NCBI RefSeq assembly: GCF_030733385.1
Contig: NZ_JASHJC010000006.1
Span: 1-64,000 of the forward strand
DNA from: Roseovarius sp. MMSF_3359
GTDB taxonomy: Bacteria; Pseudomonadota; Alphaproteobacteria; Rhodobacterales; Rhodobacteraceae
Reading direction: 5' to 3'
Length of the DNA: 64,000 nucleotides
Every line of letters begins with the position of its first letter. Position 1 is the stretch's first letter. This document shows positions 9,355-15,266 of this stretch, one piece after another. The notes beneath the pieces are model-generated. The model did no database searches. It had not been told where the DNA came from and saw only the letters and a list, made by a program, of their open reading frames with translations. A program made the position numbers and the translations under genes.

Positions 9355-10770
9355 TTACCGGCGGCCTTTCTTCTTGTTTTTCCAGAACGGCGGCACATCT
9401 CCTGCCATGATGCAGCCGTAAGGGTCGATATAGTCTTCGATCTCGGCCAGATCATAAGATTTGATCTGGGCAACCACATTGTCGGCGTTCTTGTAGCTCG
9501 ACGGCAGCTCCGACGCGTCCACGCCACCGGCGTGAAAGCGCACGTCCAGACCTTCGGTTTCCGCCTTCAGCATCTGCTCAGGCGTGACCGATCCCATCCG
9601 GCGTTTATGCTCGGAACGCGAATAGTTGCGCCCTGCACCATGCGGGCTGAAGCCCAGACCATGATCGGCGTCCTTGCCACGCACAACGAGTACGGGTTCG
9701 GACATGTTCAGCGGAATGAGCGTGAGCCCTGTCGCATCCGAGGCGTATCCATCCCAGGCAGGGGTCGCGCCCTTGCCATGGTAATAGATATCGCCCCGCT
9801 TGAAGACGAAGTTGTGCTCGTTCCAGAACCGCTCGCCCACATCACCCACGCGCGCGGCCTCGACCGTTGCTTGGTGGATGGCGTTGTGGTTGGCCTTGGT
9901 CCACTTACGGATCAGCTGCAGTGCCTCCCAATAGTCACGACCTTCCTCAGTATCTGCCGGGATCCAGGCATTCTGCTTGGCAGTCTCGGGCGACAGTTCT
10001 TTGCGGAACTTCTCGGCCACATGCATCCCATGCTTATACAAAACCGCCCCCGGTCCGCGCGACCCGTGGTGGGTCACGATCGCGGTCCGTCCGGTTTTGC
10101 GCGAGCGTCCGACAAACAGGAAGTGGTTCCCGTCTCCTTGTGTGCCCATGTGCTCCTGCGCCATGCGCAGGGATTTCGGGTTGTCCAGAAACCGATTTTC
10201 GCGAAACGCATCCATCAGCTTCATCGAGGTCGTAAACCGCTGGCCCTGAGGCCGACCGCCGGGCCCGAAATGCGTGACCGACTGGGCCGCATCCAACACA
10301 GCCTTGGGATCGGCATTGCCCAGATCGGTGATCATGACCGAACAGCAGATGTCAGCCGAGTGCATCCCCGGATGGATCGCATTACGCGCCGCTGCCACAC
10401 CCCCAACCGGGATGGTGCCAACAGGCCCAGCCGGACAGGCATCGGGCATGATGGCTCCCGCCTCAATTGTCGGCGTGCGCATCAGAGCGGTCATGGTTTC
10501 GCGTACCTTGTCGACATTGTCTTCCTCGTCCGGATGATCCATGTCGATGTTTTCATGAAACGGCACTTCACCGGGCGCGCGCAGGTCCAGCGTCACCGGA
10601 GCGGGAGGAATCTCGCCCTCCAGTTCCTGCCGGATACGCACCAGTCCGAACCCTTCGGTGCGCATCTCATTCGCACGCGCCAACAGCGCCGGGAATTGCT
10701 TGCCGGGGCGATGCCCCCATTCCTTCAGGTGTTCACCGGTAATCGGGTAGTTTGTGTTTTCGCTACTCAT
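9355..10770 (-). CDS. rtcB: RtcB-family RNA ligase (copy 1, divergent type)
   Basis: 471 residues; a 3'-phosphate/5'-OH RNA ligase using GTP and Mn2+. Conserved blocks are present but altered from the classic enzyme. HSADICCSV (137-145) replaces the usual DIGCGM; C142 or C143 should be the metal cysteine. GTQGDGNHF (209-217) replaces GTLGxGNHF, and THHGSRG (233-239) replaces HSGSRG. KGATPAWDG and SPHGAGR (H377 as the expected guanylylated histidine) are clear. It lies directly after the Y-RNA/tRNA array and 118 bp before hen1-NT-pnkp, so one operon carries two chemically different sealing routes. A small hairpin at 9323-9336 lies in the rtcB-hen1 gap. The start codon has no strong ribosome-binding site, so translation may depend on processing of the RNA array upstream. 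Confidence 0.92.
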   Translation of the reverse strand: MSSENTNYPITGEHLKEWGHRPGKQFPALLARANEMRTEGFGLVRIRQELEGEIPPAPVTLDLRAPGEVPFHENIDMDHPDEEDNVDKVRETMTALMRTPTIEAGAIMPDACPAGPVGTIPVGGVAAARNAIHPGMHSADICCSVMITDLGNADPKAVLDAAQSVTHFGPGGRPQGQRFTTSMKLMDAFRENRFLDNPKSLRMAQEHMGTQGDGNHFLFVGRSRKTGRTAIVTHHGSRGPGAVLYKHGMHVAEKFRKELSPETAKQNAWIPADTEEGRDYWEALQLIRKWTKANHNAIHQATVEAARVGDVGERFWNEHNFVFKRGDIYYHGKGATPAWDGYASDATGLTLIPLNMSEPVLVVRGKDADHGLGFSPHGAGRNYSRSEHKRRMGSVTPEQMLKAETEGLDVRFHAGGVDASELPSSYKNADNVVAQIKSYDLAEIEDYIDPYGCIMAGDVPPFWKNKKKGRR

Positions 10771-10794
10771 CTATCCATCTCACTCTAACATCGG

Positions 10795-10922
10795 TCACGG
10801 CGACAAGGGGTTGGTGAAACATTTTCAACTGCTCTATCCAACTGAGCTACATCGCGGAATGCGATGGCGGGGCTCGAACCCGCGACCAGGTGATTATGTA
10901 GTTCCACCGGCATTCGCCGTGA
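10795..10922 (-). ncRNA. Y RNA with circularly permuted tRNA module (copy 1)
   Basis: 128 nt. The outer stem TCACGGCGA pairs with TCGCCGTGA, and the inner stem GGTGGAAC pairs with GTTTCACC. The bulge carries GGCGAATG and CCTTGTC, close to the bacterial Ro60-binding motifs (GNCGAAN0-1G and CNUUGANC, from memory). The apical part is a tRNA in swapped order. The 3' half comes first, with T stem GCGGG/CCCGC around TTCGAGC and then acceptor strand CATCGC. A 5-nt loop ATTCC follows, then the 5' half GCGATG-TA with a D arm GCTC...GAGC. The acceptor stem is therefore a closed hairpin (10850-10866), and the anticodon region opens into the Y stem. This matches the architecture of YrlA-type Y RNAs, with near-native tRNA sequence. 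It cannot be aminoacylated because it has no free acceptor end. Confidence 0.85.
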
Positions 10923-10931
10923 TATTTCGGG

Positions 10932-11009
10932 TCCGGAGGACAAGAGGTTCGTGAGAGGCCTTTCGGCGGTTCGTTTCAAGCGATGTACTCCCACGGGCAT
11001 TCCCCCGGA
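10932..11009 (-). ncRNA. Short Y RNA (copy 2)
   Basis: 78 nt. Outer stem TCCGGGGGA/TCCTCCGGA (9 bp with one G-U), GAATGCC/ACCTCTTGT internal loop, inner stem CGTGGGAG/CTCTCACG. Both stems differ in sequence from the other copies yet stay paired, so the structure is under selection. The apical part is not tRNA-like; it has a small hairpin GCC-GAAA-GGC with a GNRA loop. It probably binds the neighbouring Ro60 protein without a tRNA-like effector module. Confidence 0.75.
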
Positions 11010-11027
11010 TGCTTTCCTTTCATTCTT

Positions 11028-11102
11028 TGGCTCGGCTGGCAGGGATCGAACCTGCGACATCCTGATTAACAGTCAGGCGCTCTACCGCTGAGCTACAGCC
11101 GA
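11028..11102 (-). tRNA. tRNA-Asn(GUU), complete cloverleaf with encoded CCA
   Basis: 75 nt. Acceptor TCGGCTG/CAGCCGA pairs perfectly, followed by discriminator G and CCA. D stem GCTC/GAGC; anticodon stem CCTGA/TCAGG with loop CTGTTAA (anticodon GTT); 5-nt variable loop; T stem GCAGG/CCTGC with loop TTCGATC. It is a fully foldable tRNA embedded in an RNA-repair operon. Its acceptor differs from the tRNA-Asn I expect in this group, so it is probably a second, specialised copy. tRNA-Asn(GUU) is a known target of anticodon nucleases such as colicin E5, so a decoy or reporter role is possible (inference). Confidence 0.88.
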
Positions 11103-11118
11103 ATATGTTCTCTTGATC

Positions 11119-11162
11119 GCTATTCCATACGGGAAACCGTTTTCCACTTTCCCCGGAATAGC
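11119..11162 (-). ncRNA. Long hairpin between RNA units
   Basis: GCTATTCC (minus strand, from 11162) pairs perfectly with GGAATAGC (to 11119), and an inner GGGAAA/TTTCCC pair stacks inside with a G-rich/A-rich loop. No T-run follows on either strand. It lies between Y copy 3 and the tRNA-Asn. It could be a processing spacer or a further small RNA; it lacks the Y-RNA core motif. Confidence 0.5.
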
Positions 11163-11169
11163 TCTGTGG

Positions 11170-11325
11170 CCCCGGCGACAAAGGAGAAGAAACAACCCGG
11201 GACCCGCCCCGCATCCGAATGGGTGGATGCGTTTGCCGTCTGGGCGCCTGCAAGGAGGGGAGTTGAACCCGCTCGGTGTACCCCGGAAGGGTGCTGCAAT
11301 GTAGTTCCTTCGGCATTCGCCGGGG
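11170..11325 (-). ncRNA. Y RNA with degenerate tRNA-like module (copy 3)
   Basis: 156 nt, the longest copy. Outer stem CCCCGGCGA/TCGCCGGGG, GAATGCC and CTTTGTC bulge, inner stem GAAGGAAC/GTTTCTTC. The inner stem covaries with the other copies (GGTG/CACC there, GAAG/CTTC here). The apical module has a T-arm-like GCGGG-TTCAACT stretch with imperfect pairing and an extra hairpin GCATCC/GGATGC reminiscent of a long variable arm, so a class II tRNA (Leu/Ser type) origin is possible. The swapped-half arrangement is less clear than in copies 1 and 5. Confidence 0.7.
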
Positions 11326-11338
11326 TTTTCTTGATAGT

Positions 11339-11468
11339 ATGGCGACAAGGGGTTGATGAAACAATTTGCCCGGTGCTCTGCATATTTGAGCTATACGCCG
11401 CATCGGCGCAACGTGGTCGCTAACCGCGCATCTCCGGGGTGGACTGTAGTTCCATCGGCATTCGCCAT
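11339..11468 (-). ncRNA. Y RNA with permuted tRNA-like module (copy 4)
   Basis: 130 nt. Outer stem ATGGCGA/TCGCCAT, GAATGCC/CCCCTTGT bulge, inner stem GATGGAAC/GTTTCATC. In the apical part an acceptor-like hairpin ACGTTGC-(6 nt)-GCGGCGT (11395-11414) joins a decayed T-arm region to a 5' half with D arm GCTC...GAGC. The order again is 3' half, closed acceptor, 5' half. The T arm pairs poorly, so this copy seems to have drifted furthest from tRNA while keeping its Y stem. Confidence 0.72.
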
Positions 11469-11492
11469 TTGTTTCCTTTCATTCATTTCATC

Positions 11493-11567
11493 TGATGTGC
11501 CCGATGGGGATCGAACCCACGACGCACCGCTTAAAAGGCGGTTGCTCTACCACTGAGCTTCGGGCGC
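11493..11567 (-). tRNA. tRNA-Lys(UUU)-like gene with altered ends
   Basis: Acceptor GCGCCCG against CGGGCAC has one C-A mismatch at the second pair; the 3' end reads A-TCA instead of CCA. D stem GCTC/GAGC; anticodon stem ACCGC/GCGGT with loop CTTTTAA (anticodon TTT); T stem GTGGG/CCCAT with loop TTCGATC. The core is intact but the acceptor end is damaged, so charging would need CCA repair, or the RNA serves a non-coding role. It begins 3 nt after the end of Y copy 5, implying a shared precursor. tRNA-Lys(UUU) is the classic target of the anticodon nuclease PrrC. Confidence 0.8.
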
Positions 11568-11570
11568 GTG

Positions 11571-11696
11571 CCCCGGCGACAAGGTGTTGGTGAAACGAAC
11601 CTGCTCTACCTGACTGAGCTACATCGCAACGCGATGGCGGGATTCGAACCCGCGACACGGAGATTATGATCTGTAGTTCCACCGGCATTCGCCGAG
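11571..11696 (-). ncRNA. Y RNA with circularly permuted tRNA-Met-like module (copy 5)
   Basis: 126 nt. Outer stem TCGGCGA/TCGCCGG, GAATGCC/ACCTTGT bulge, inner stem GGTGGAAC/GTTTCACC. The apical tRNA is permuted. The 3' half has ATCATAATCT (CAU-like anticodon context), T stem GCGGG/CCCGC around TTCGAAT and acceptor CATCGC. A 3-nt loop GTT follows, then the 5' half GCGATG-TA with D arm GCTC...GAGC and AGGTT. The last pairs with AATCT to rebuild a 5-bp anticodon stem that leads into the Y stem. The closed acceptor is at 11622-11636. The 3' half resembles elongator tRNA-Met. Copies 1 and 5 share the acceptor stem, so one is probably a duplicate of the other. Confidence 0.87.
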
Positions 11697-11764
11697 ATTT
11701 TTCGCATTTAAGGCAAGCAGCGCGGTATAAGGTCCCGCCCATGCCAGAGAGCGCCCGCAAGAGT

Positions 11765-11820
11765 GACGGAGTCGAACCGCCAAGTTCCTCTGGTCGTGCC
11801 CCCGCACTGTCTGCGCTAAA
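11765..11820 (-). ncRNA. tRNA-like remnant (T arm plus D-arm-like hairpin)
   Basis: A T arm GGCGG-TTCGACT-CCGTC (11765-11781) and a hairpin CGCA/TGCG (11803-11815) in D-arm position are visible, but I find no matching acceptor strands or anticodon stem. No Y core motif flanks it. It is probably a decayed tRNA copy or another module fragment within the array. Confidence 0.45.
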
Positions 11821-11855
11821 CGCGATGTTCTTTCCTTTTTTGTTTCGTTTCGGAT

Positions 11856-11932
11856 GGGTCAGGCGGACAAGTCTGATTGTGAGACGGCGACATTACCTAA
11901 AAATGTAGTCCCACAGGCATTCCGCCTGACCC
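11856..11932 (-). ncRNA. Short Y RNA (copy 6), adjacent to the Ro60 stop codon
   Basis: 77 nt. Outer stem GGGTCAGGCGGA/TCCGCCTGACCC is 12 bp and perfect. GAATGCC and CTTGT form the internal loop; the inner stem TGTGGGAC pairs with GTCTCACA. The apical loop holds a small ACATT/AATGT hairpin. It starts 4 nt after the Ro60 stop codon, which is the classic position for a Y RNA next to its protein. It has no tRNA-like part. Confidence 0.83.
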
Positions 11933-11936
11933 TCTT

Positions 11937-13493
11937 TCATATTTCGATCTTCTCGATCTCACCAACCCAGTGATCTGGGCCGGTCTGACCGTTGGCAAAC
12001 GCCGCGATCTGGTCAAAGACCGCATCCGAGAACCCGCCGACATTCAACACATCTCCACGTGTCTGCGCCTGCGTGGTCCCGTATGGAGCGATGTCGATGC
12101 AGACCAGCTTGGCCTTTGGGTTGCGACGCTTGATCGCTTCCCATTCCTTCAACATCGCCGTGCCCTGTCCGCCGGCGCGGGCATCTACCCACGACTGGTT
12201 GTCAGACACGAACACCACCAGATCCGGTGCACGACCACGATCGTTCAGCCACTTCAGCGGCGCGGAACAGTTTGTTCCACCACCAGCCAGAGCGGCCAGA
12301 CGCTCGGCATTGGTCAGGATCGTGTCGCGCGGCTCCAGACGTACGTCACGCACGTCGAAGTCGAACGGCAGAACCTGACAACCACGGTTCACGCGCTGGA
12401 ATGACGCGGCCACAAGGGCTGCTACATCCACGTGACGCACGGCCGAGGTGGCGCCTGGGCGATACCCGGTCACAGACCAGGTCATGGACCCGGAGACGTC
12501 CGGACACACGATCACCTGACCCGCGATCTTTGGCACGTTCTGCACCGCGATTTCCATCGCATCATGCAGGGCGTCAACGATCTCGCGCGGCATCTCGCTG
12601 TTCACGTTCTGCGCCGCCACCATCAACTGGTACGGAAACGCACGTGCCTTGGCGATAGCCTCGGGGTTGCGCAGCAATGCCGCCACGTGACCCATGTTCT
12701 TTGCCACGCCGAAAACACCGTGACGCTGAAACGTATTCAGGTTCTGGCGCAACATCTGCCACGAGCCTTTACGTGCGATCCGCGCCCAGTGGGCGGAGGA
12801 CAATTCCAACTGCGTCAGCATCTGGAACGGCACGTCAGGCACCGGGCCTTTGCCGGTTTCCTTGAATGCCATCCACTCCTGCACAGCCGGTGGCAGCAAA
12901 GCCACCTCGCACGGCCGCCCGACGATCCAGGCAAACAGCGCCTCCCGTTCAGCCGATACTGGTTTCGGATGCACCATCTTGATCACGTCAGCCAAAGACG
13001 GGTCGTTCCCGATATTGGCGTTCAGCAGCGCCCAGTCAGACGCGGTGTTCAGCCAGTTCTGCACCATAGCTTTAGGCGCAGAACCCAATGACTTACGACC
13101 AGTCTGGCCGGAACGGATAACCTGCACAAAGGTACGCAGCATTTTGCCGTTATCGACCACACGGCCAAAAGCCGAACGGAACAAGACCGGATCACGCCGG
13201 GCCAGAACAGCCAGCAACACGGCAGGCATATCCTTCATGTATCCCGAACGGCGGGCATAGATTGCAGCCTGCGCCAGATAACGAGGTTCAACAGACTCGG
13301 CCACGTCCAGAACATATTCCAGTTCCTCCTGCGGCGACTGATAGAACATGCCCCCGAAAGTGCCGGTTACAGCGACTTGAGCCAGAGCATGGGCATCGGA
13401 ATAAGCGTAGGCCGGTGCCGCGTGGGCATTCTTTGCAGTTGCTTTCGGCGGCAACCGGCCTTTGATCGATGCAAACACGGATTTGTTCGCCAT
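11937..13493 (-). CDS. rsr: Ro60/Rsr ortholog (TROVE domain protein)
   Basis: 518 residues from ATG 13493, chosen because GAGGAA lies 7 nt upstream; an in-frame ATG at 13508 has none. The N-terminal two-thirds is the HEAT-like TROVE ring (LEYVLDVAESVEPRYLAQAAIYAR, split here as LEYVLDVAES and LAQAAIYAR; later FQRHGVFGV). The C-terminal part is a von Willebrand A domain with an intact MIDAS motif DVSGS at about 332-336. Ro60 rings bind the ends of misfolded RNA and Y RNAs; in Deinococcus a Y RNA tethers Ro60 to PNPase. Here the gene heads the operon, with six Y-RNA-like elements directly downstream, and is divergent from rtcR, as in the rsr-yrlA-rtcBA arrangement of enterics. Confidence 0.95.
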   Translation of the reverse strand: MANKSVFASIKGRLPPKATAKNAHAAPAYAYSDAHALAQVAVTGTFGGMFYQSPQEELEYVLDVAESVEPRYLAQAAIYARRSGYMKDMPAVLLAVLARRDPVLFRSAFGRVVDNGKMLRTFVQVIRSGQTGRKSLGSAPKAMVQNWLNTASDWALLNANIGNDPSLADVIKMVHPKPVSAEREALFAWIVGRPCEVALLPPAVQEWMAFKETGKGPVPDVPFQMLTQLELSSAHWARIARKGSWQMLRQNLNTFQRHGVFGVAKNMGHVAALLRNPEAIAKARAFPYQLMVAAQNVNSEMPREIVDALHDAMEIAVQNVPKIAGQVIVCPDVSGSMTWSVTGYRPGATSAVRHVDVAALVAASFQRVNRGCQVLPFDFDVRDVRLEPRDTILTNAERLAALAGGGTNCSAPLKWLNDRGRAPDLVVFVSDNQSWVDARAGGQGTAMLKEWEAIKRRNPKAKLVCIDIAPYGTTQAQTRGDVLNVGGFSDAVFDQIAAFANGQTGPDHWVGEIEKIEI

Positions 13494-13567
13494 TTTTTTG
13501 TTCCTCATATTTGGTGAGGACGTTTTGGCATGATGTTCGGTTCACCTGAAAGAAAATCGAACACTCA

Positions 13568-13581
13568 ATCAATTCATTGAT
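13568..13581. promoter_or_regulatory. Palindrome in the rtcR-rsr divergent region, candidate operator
   Basis: ATCAAT-TC-ATTGAT is a perfect 6-2-6 palindrome in the 173-bp AT-rich region between divergent rsr and rtcR, about 75 bp from the rsr start. It is a plausible binding site for RtcR or another regulator. I found no convincing -24/-12 sigma-54 element directed at rsr in this region. Confidence 0.35.
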
Positions 13582-13666
13582 ATTAAAGTAAAAATATGGA
13601 GTTTGAGTTTTCGTACGCGCACATATACTATCTAATGGTATCGCTATTTATAAACTTGGATACGCA

Positions 13667-15229
13667 ATGAAGAACGTGGTCATCGGCTTTCTCGGAACCC
13701 AGTTGGATATGGGCAAGAAAAGGCGTTGGAAACCGACACCTAGCCTTGTCAGCCATGATCACTTCAAGGTGGATCGGCTCGAGATTCTCTATGACATGCG
13801 ATTCAATCGTCTAGCCAAGCAGGTTCAGCGTGAGATCGAGGAAACGTCACCTGAGACGGAAGTGTTGCTTCAGCAGCTTGACCTGAACGACCCGTGGGAT
13901 TTTCAGGAGGTCTATGGCAAGCTGTTCGACTTCGCGCGGTCCTATGGGTTTGACGATGAACGCGAACGGTACCATGTGCATCTGACCACCGGGACACATG
14001 TGGCGCAGATCTGCTGGTTCCTGCTGACGGAAAGCCGCCATGTACCAGCGCGACTGATCCAGACCGGCCCACCCGGACCGGATGAGGAGGTGCCAAAGTT
14101 CGATGTCATCGACCTGGACCTGAGCCGCTATAACGCACTTCAGCAGCGCTTCGATCAGCTGTCGCGGGAACATAGCGACCAGCTGAAGGGTGGGATCGAA
14201 ACACGCAATACAGAATACAACGATCTGATTGACAGGGTTGAGTTGGTCGCCAGCAATTCCGACGAACCTATCCTGCTGCTCGGCGAAACCGGCACTGGAA
14301 AGACCGAACTGGCCGAGCGAATTCATAGCCTCAAACTCGATCGACGCCGCGTCAAAGGCCGTCTGGTCCACGTGAATTGCGCAACATTGAACGGGCCAGA
14401 TGCCATGGCGACGCTTTTTGGTCAGCGCCGCTCTTACCTTGGGGCGGCAGGGACTGAACGCAGCGGGTTGTTGCGCGAAGCGGATGGCGGTGTCCTGTTT
14501 CTGGATGACGTGGACGAGTTGAACACCAACATGCAGTCGGTTCTGCTGCATGCGATTGAAACCGGGCGGTTTTATCCACTGGGGTCCGACCACGAAATCT
14601 CAAGCCGGTTTCACCTGATCGCCGGGGCAAACCGAGATCTGCGTGGTCTGACGGCTTCTGGACAGTTTCGCCCTGATCTGCTGGCCCGGCTGAACACATG
14701 GAGCTTCACGTTGCCCGCGCTGCGCAATCGCACCGAGGATATCGAAGCAAATCTACTGCACGAGCTGGATCGCTGCGAAAGAGATTTGGGCACACATGTC
14801 GGTTTCAACTCCGATGCCCGCGCCCAATATCTGGCCTTCGCCAAAGACCCGGGCACCCATTGGCCGGGAAACTTCCGTGACTTCTCGGGCTCGATCCGTC
14901 GTTTGTGCACGCTTGCACCACGCGGGCGGATCACAAGGGCGATGGTCGCGACCGAAATCGAAACGCTTCAAACTGATTGGAAATCGGCCCAGTCGAATGA
15001 TGATTTCAAGCTGGTTGCAGATGTGATGGGCGACGCCGTTTCTGATGTGGATCCGTTTGATCTTGTTCAGCTGGCCGAGGTGATCCGGACCTGCCGCAAG
15101 TCTTCAAGCCTAAGCGCCGCCGGGCGCGCCTTGTTTGCCGTGTCGCGCAGCAAACGAAAAACCCAGAACGATGCAGATCGGCTGCGGAAATATCTTGGAA
15201 AGTTTGGTTTGGAGTGGGGTGCAATCTAG
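13667..15229 (+). CDS. rtcR: RtcR: CARF-AAA+ transcription regulator of RNA repair, GAFTGA loop replaced
   Basis: 520 residues. The N-terminal about 180 residues form the CARF-like sensor (IGFLGTQLDMG, YHVHLTTGTHVAQICW), which in enteric RtcR responds to tRNA-derived RNA fragments. The central AAA+ domain has Walker A GETGTGKT (206-213) and Walker B VLFLDD (276-281). The C-terminal helix-turn-helix lies at about 455-515. Where sigma-54 activators carry GAFTGA, this protein has SYLGAA (residues 257-262, after LFGQRR). Without that loop it may not open sigma-54 promoters; NtrC of Rhodobacter capsulatus is a known precedent for activation of sigma-70 promoters without the loop. It is divergent from rsr and probably controls that operon. 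Confidence 0.93.
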   Translation: MKNVVIGFLGTQLDMGKKRRWKPTPSLVSHDHFKVDRLEILYDMRFNRLAKQVQREIEETSPETEVLLQQLDLNDPWDFQEVYGKLFDFARSYGFDDERERYHVHLTTGTHVAQICWFLLTESRHVPARLIQTGPPGPDEEVPKFDVIDLDLSRYNALQQRFDQLSREHSDQLKGGIETRNTEYNDLIDRVELVASNSDEPILLLGETGTGKTELAERIHSLKLDRRRVKGRLVHVNCATLNGPDAMATLFGQRRSYLGAAGTERSGLLREADGGVLFLDDVDELNTNMQSVLLHAIETGRFYPLGSDHEISSRFHLIAGANRDLRGLTASGQFRPDLLARLNTWSFTLPALRNRTEDIEANLLHELDRCERDLGTHVGFNSDARAQYLAFAKDPGTHWPGNFRDFSGSIRRLCTLAPRGRITRAMVATEIETLQTDWKSAQSNDDFKLVADVMGDAVSDVDPFDLVQLAEVIRTCRKSSSLSAAGRALFAVSRSKRKTQNDADRLRKYLGKFGLEWGAI

Positions 15230-15266
15230 CCAGACGGACGCGAGATATCCGGACGCCCATGCTTAC

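Larger units (their letters stand above)
10771..11936 (-). other. RNA array: six Y-RNA-like elements, two tRNAs, remnants
   Basis: This 1.17-kb stretch between the Ro60 gene and rtcB has no credible protein gene. In minus-strand order it contains: Y short (11932-11856), a tRNA remnant (about 11820-11765), Y with permuted tRNA module (11696-11571), tRNA-Lys-like (11567-11493), Y long (11468-11339), Y long (11325-11170), a hairpin (11162-11119), tRNA-Asn (11102-11028), Y short (11009-10932) and Y with permuted tRNA module (10922-10795). All lie on the strand of the operon. The conserved core of each Y copy is a G-A-A-T-G-C-C bulge on the 5' side and C-T-T-G-T-C on the 3' side between two stems, followed by T-A-C-A. 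Units are spaced by only a few to about 70 nt, so a long precursor cut by tRNA-type nucleases is likely. Confidence 0.85.

Noticed and set aside
9532-10788. 418-residue open frame antisense to rtcB
   Set aside because: High-GC shadow of rtcB; no family resemblance.
11020-11760. Several open frames of 60-127 codons across the RNA array
   Set aside because: They run through tRNA and Y-RNA structures on both strands and lack ribosome sites; the covarying RNA structure explains the sequence.
10795-11932. CRISPR-like or tandem repeat interpretation of the recurring GAATGCC / CTTGTC words
   Set aside because: Spacing is irregular, the flanking stems differ but stay complementary, and tRNA parts lie between them, which fits RNA genes rather than a CRISPR array.
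13526-13540. TGGCATGATGTTCGG resembling a -24/-12 sigma-54 promoter on the plus strand
   Set aside because: The -12 GC is GG, it points to rtcR rather than rsr, and lies over 120 bp from the rtcR start. No better match was found on the minus strand.
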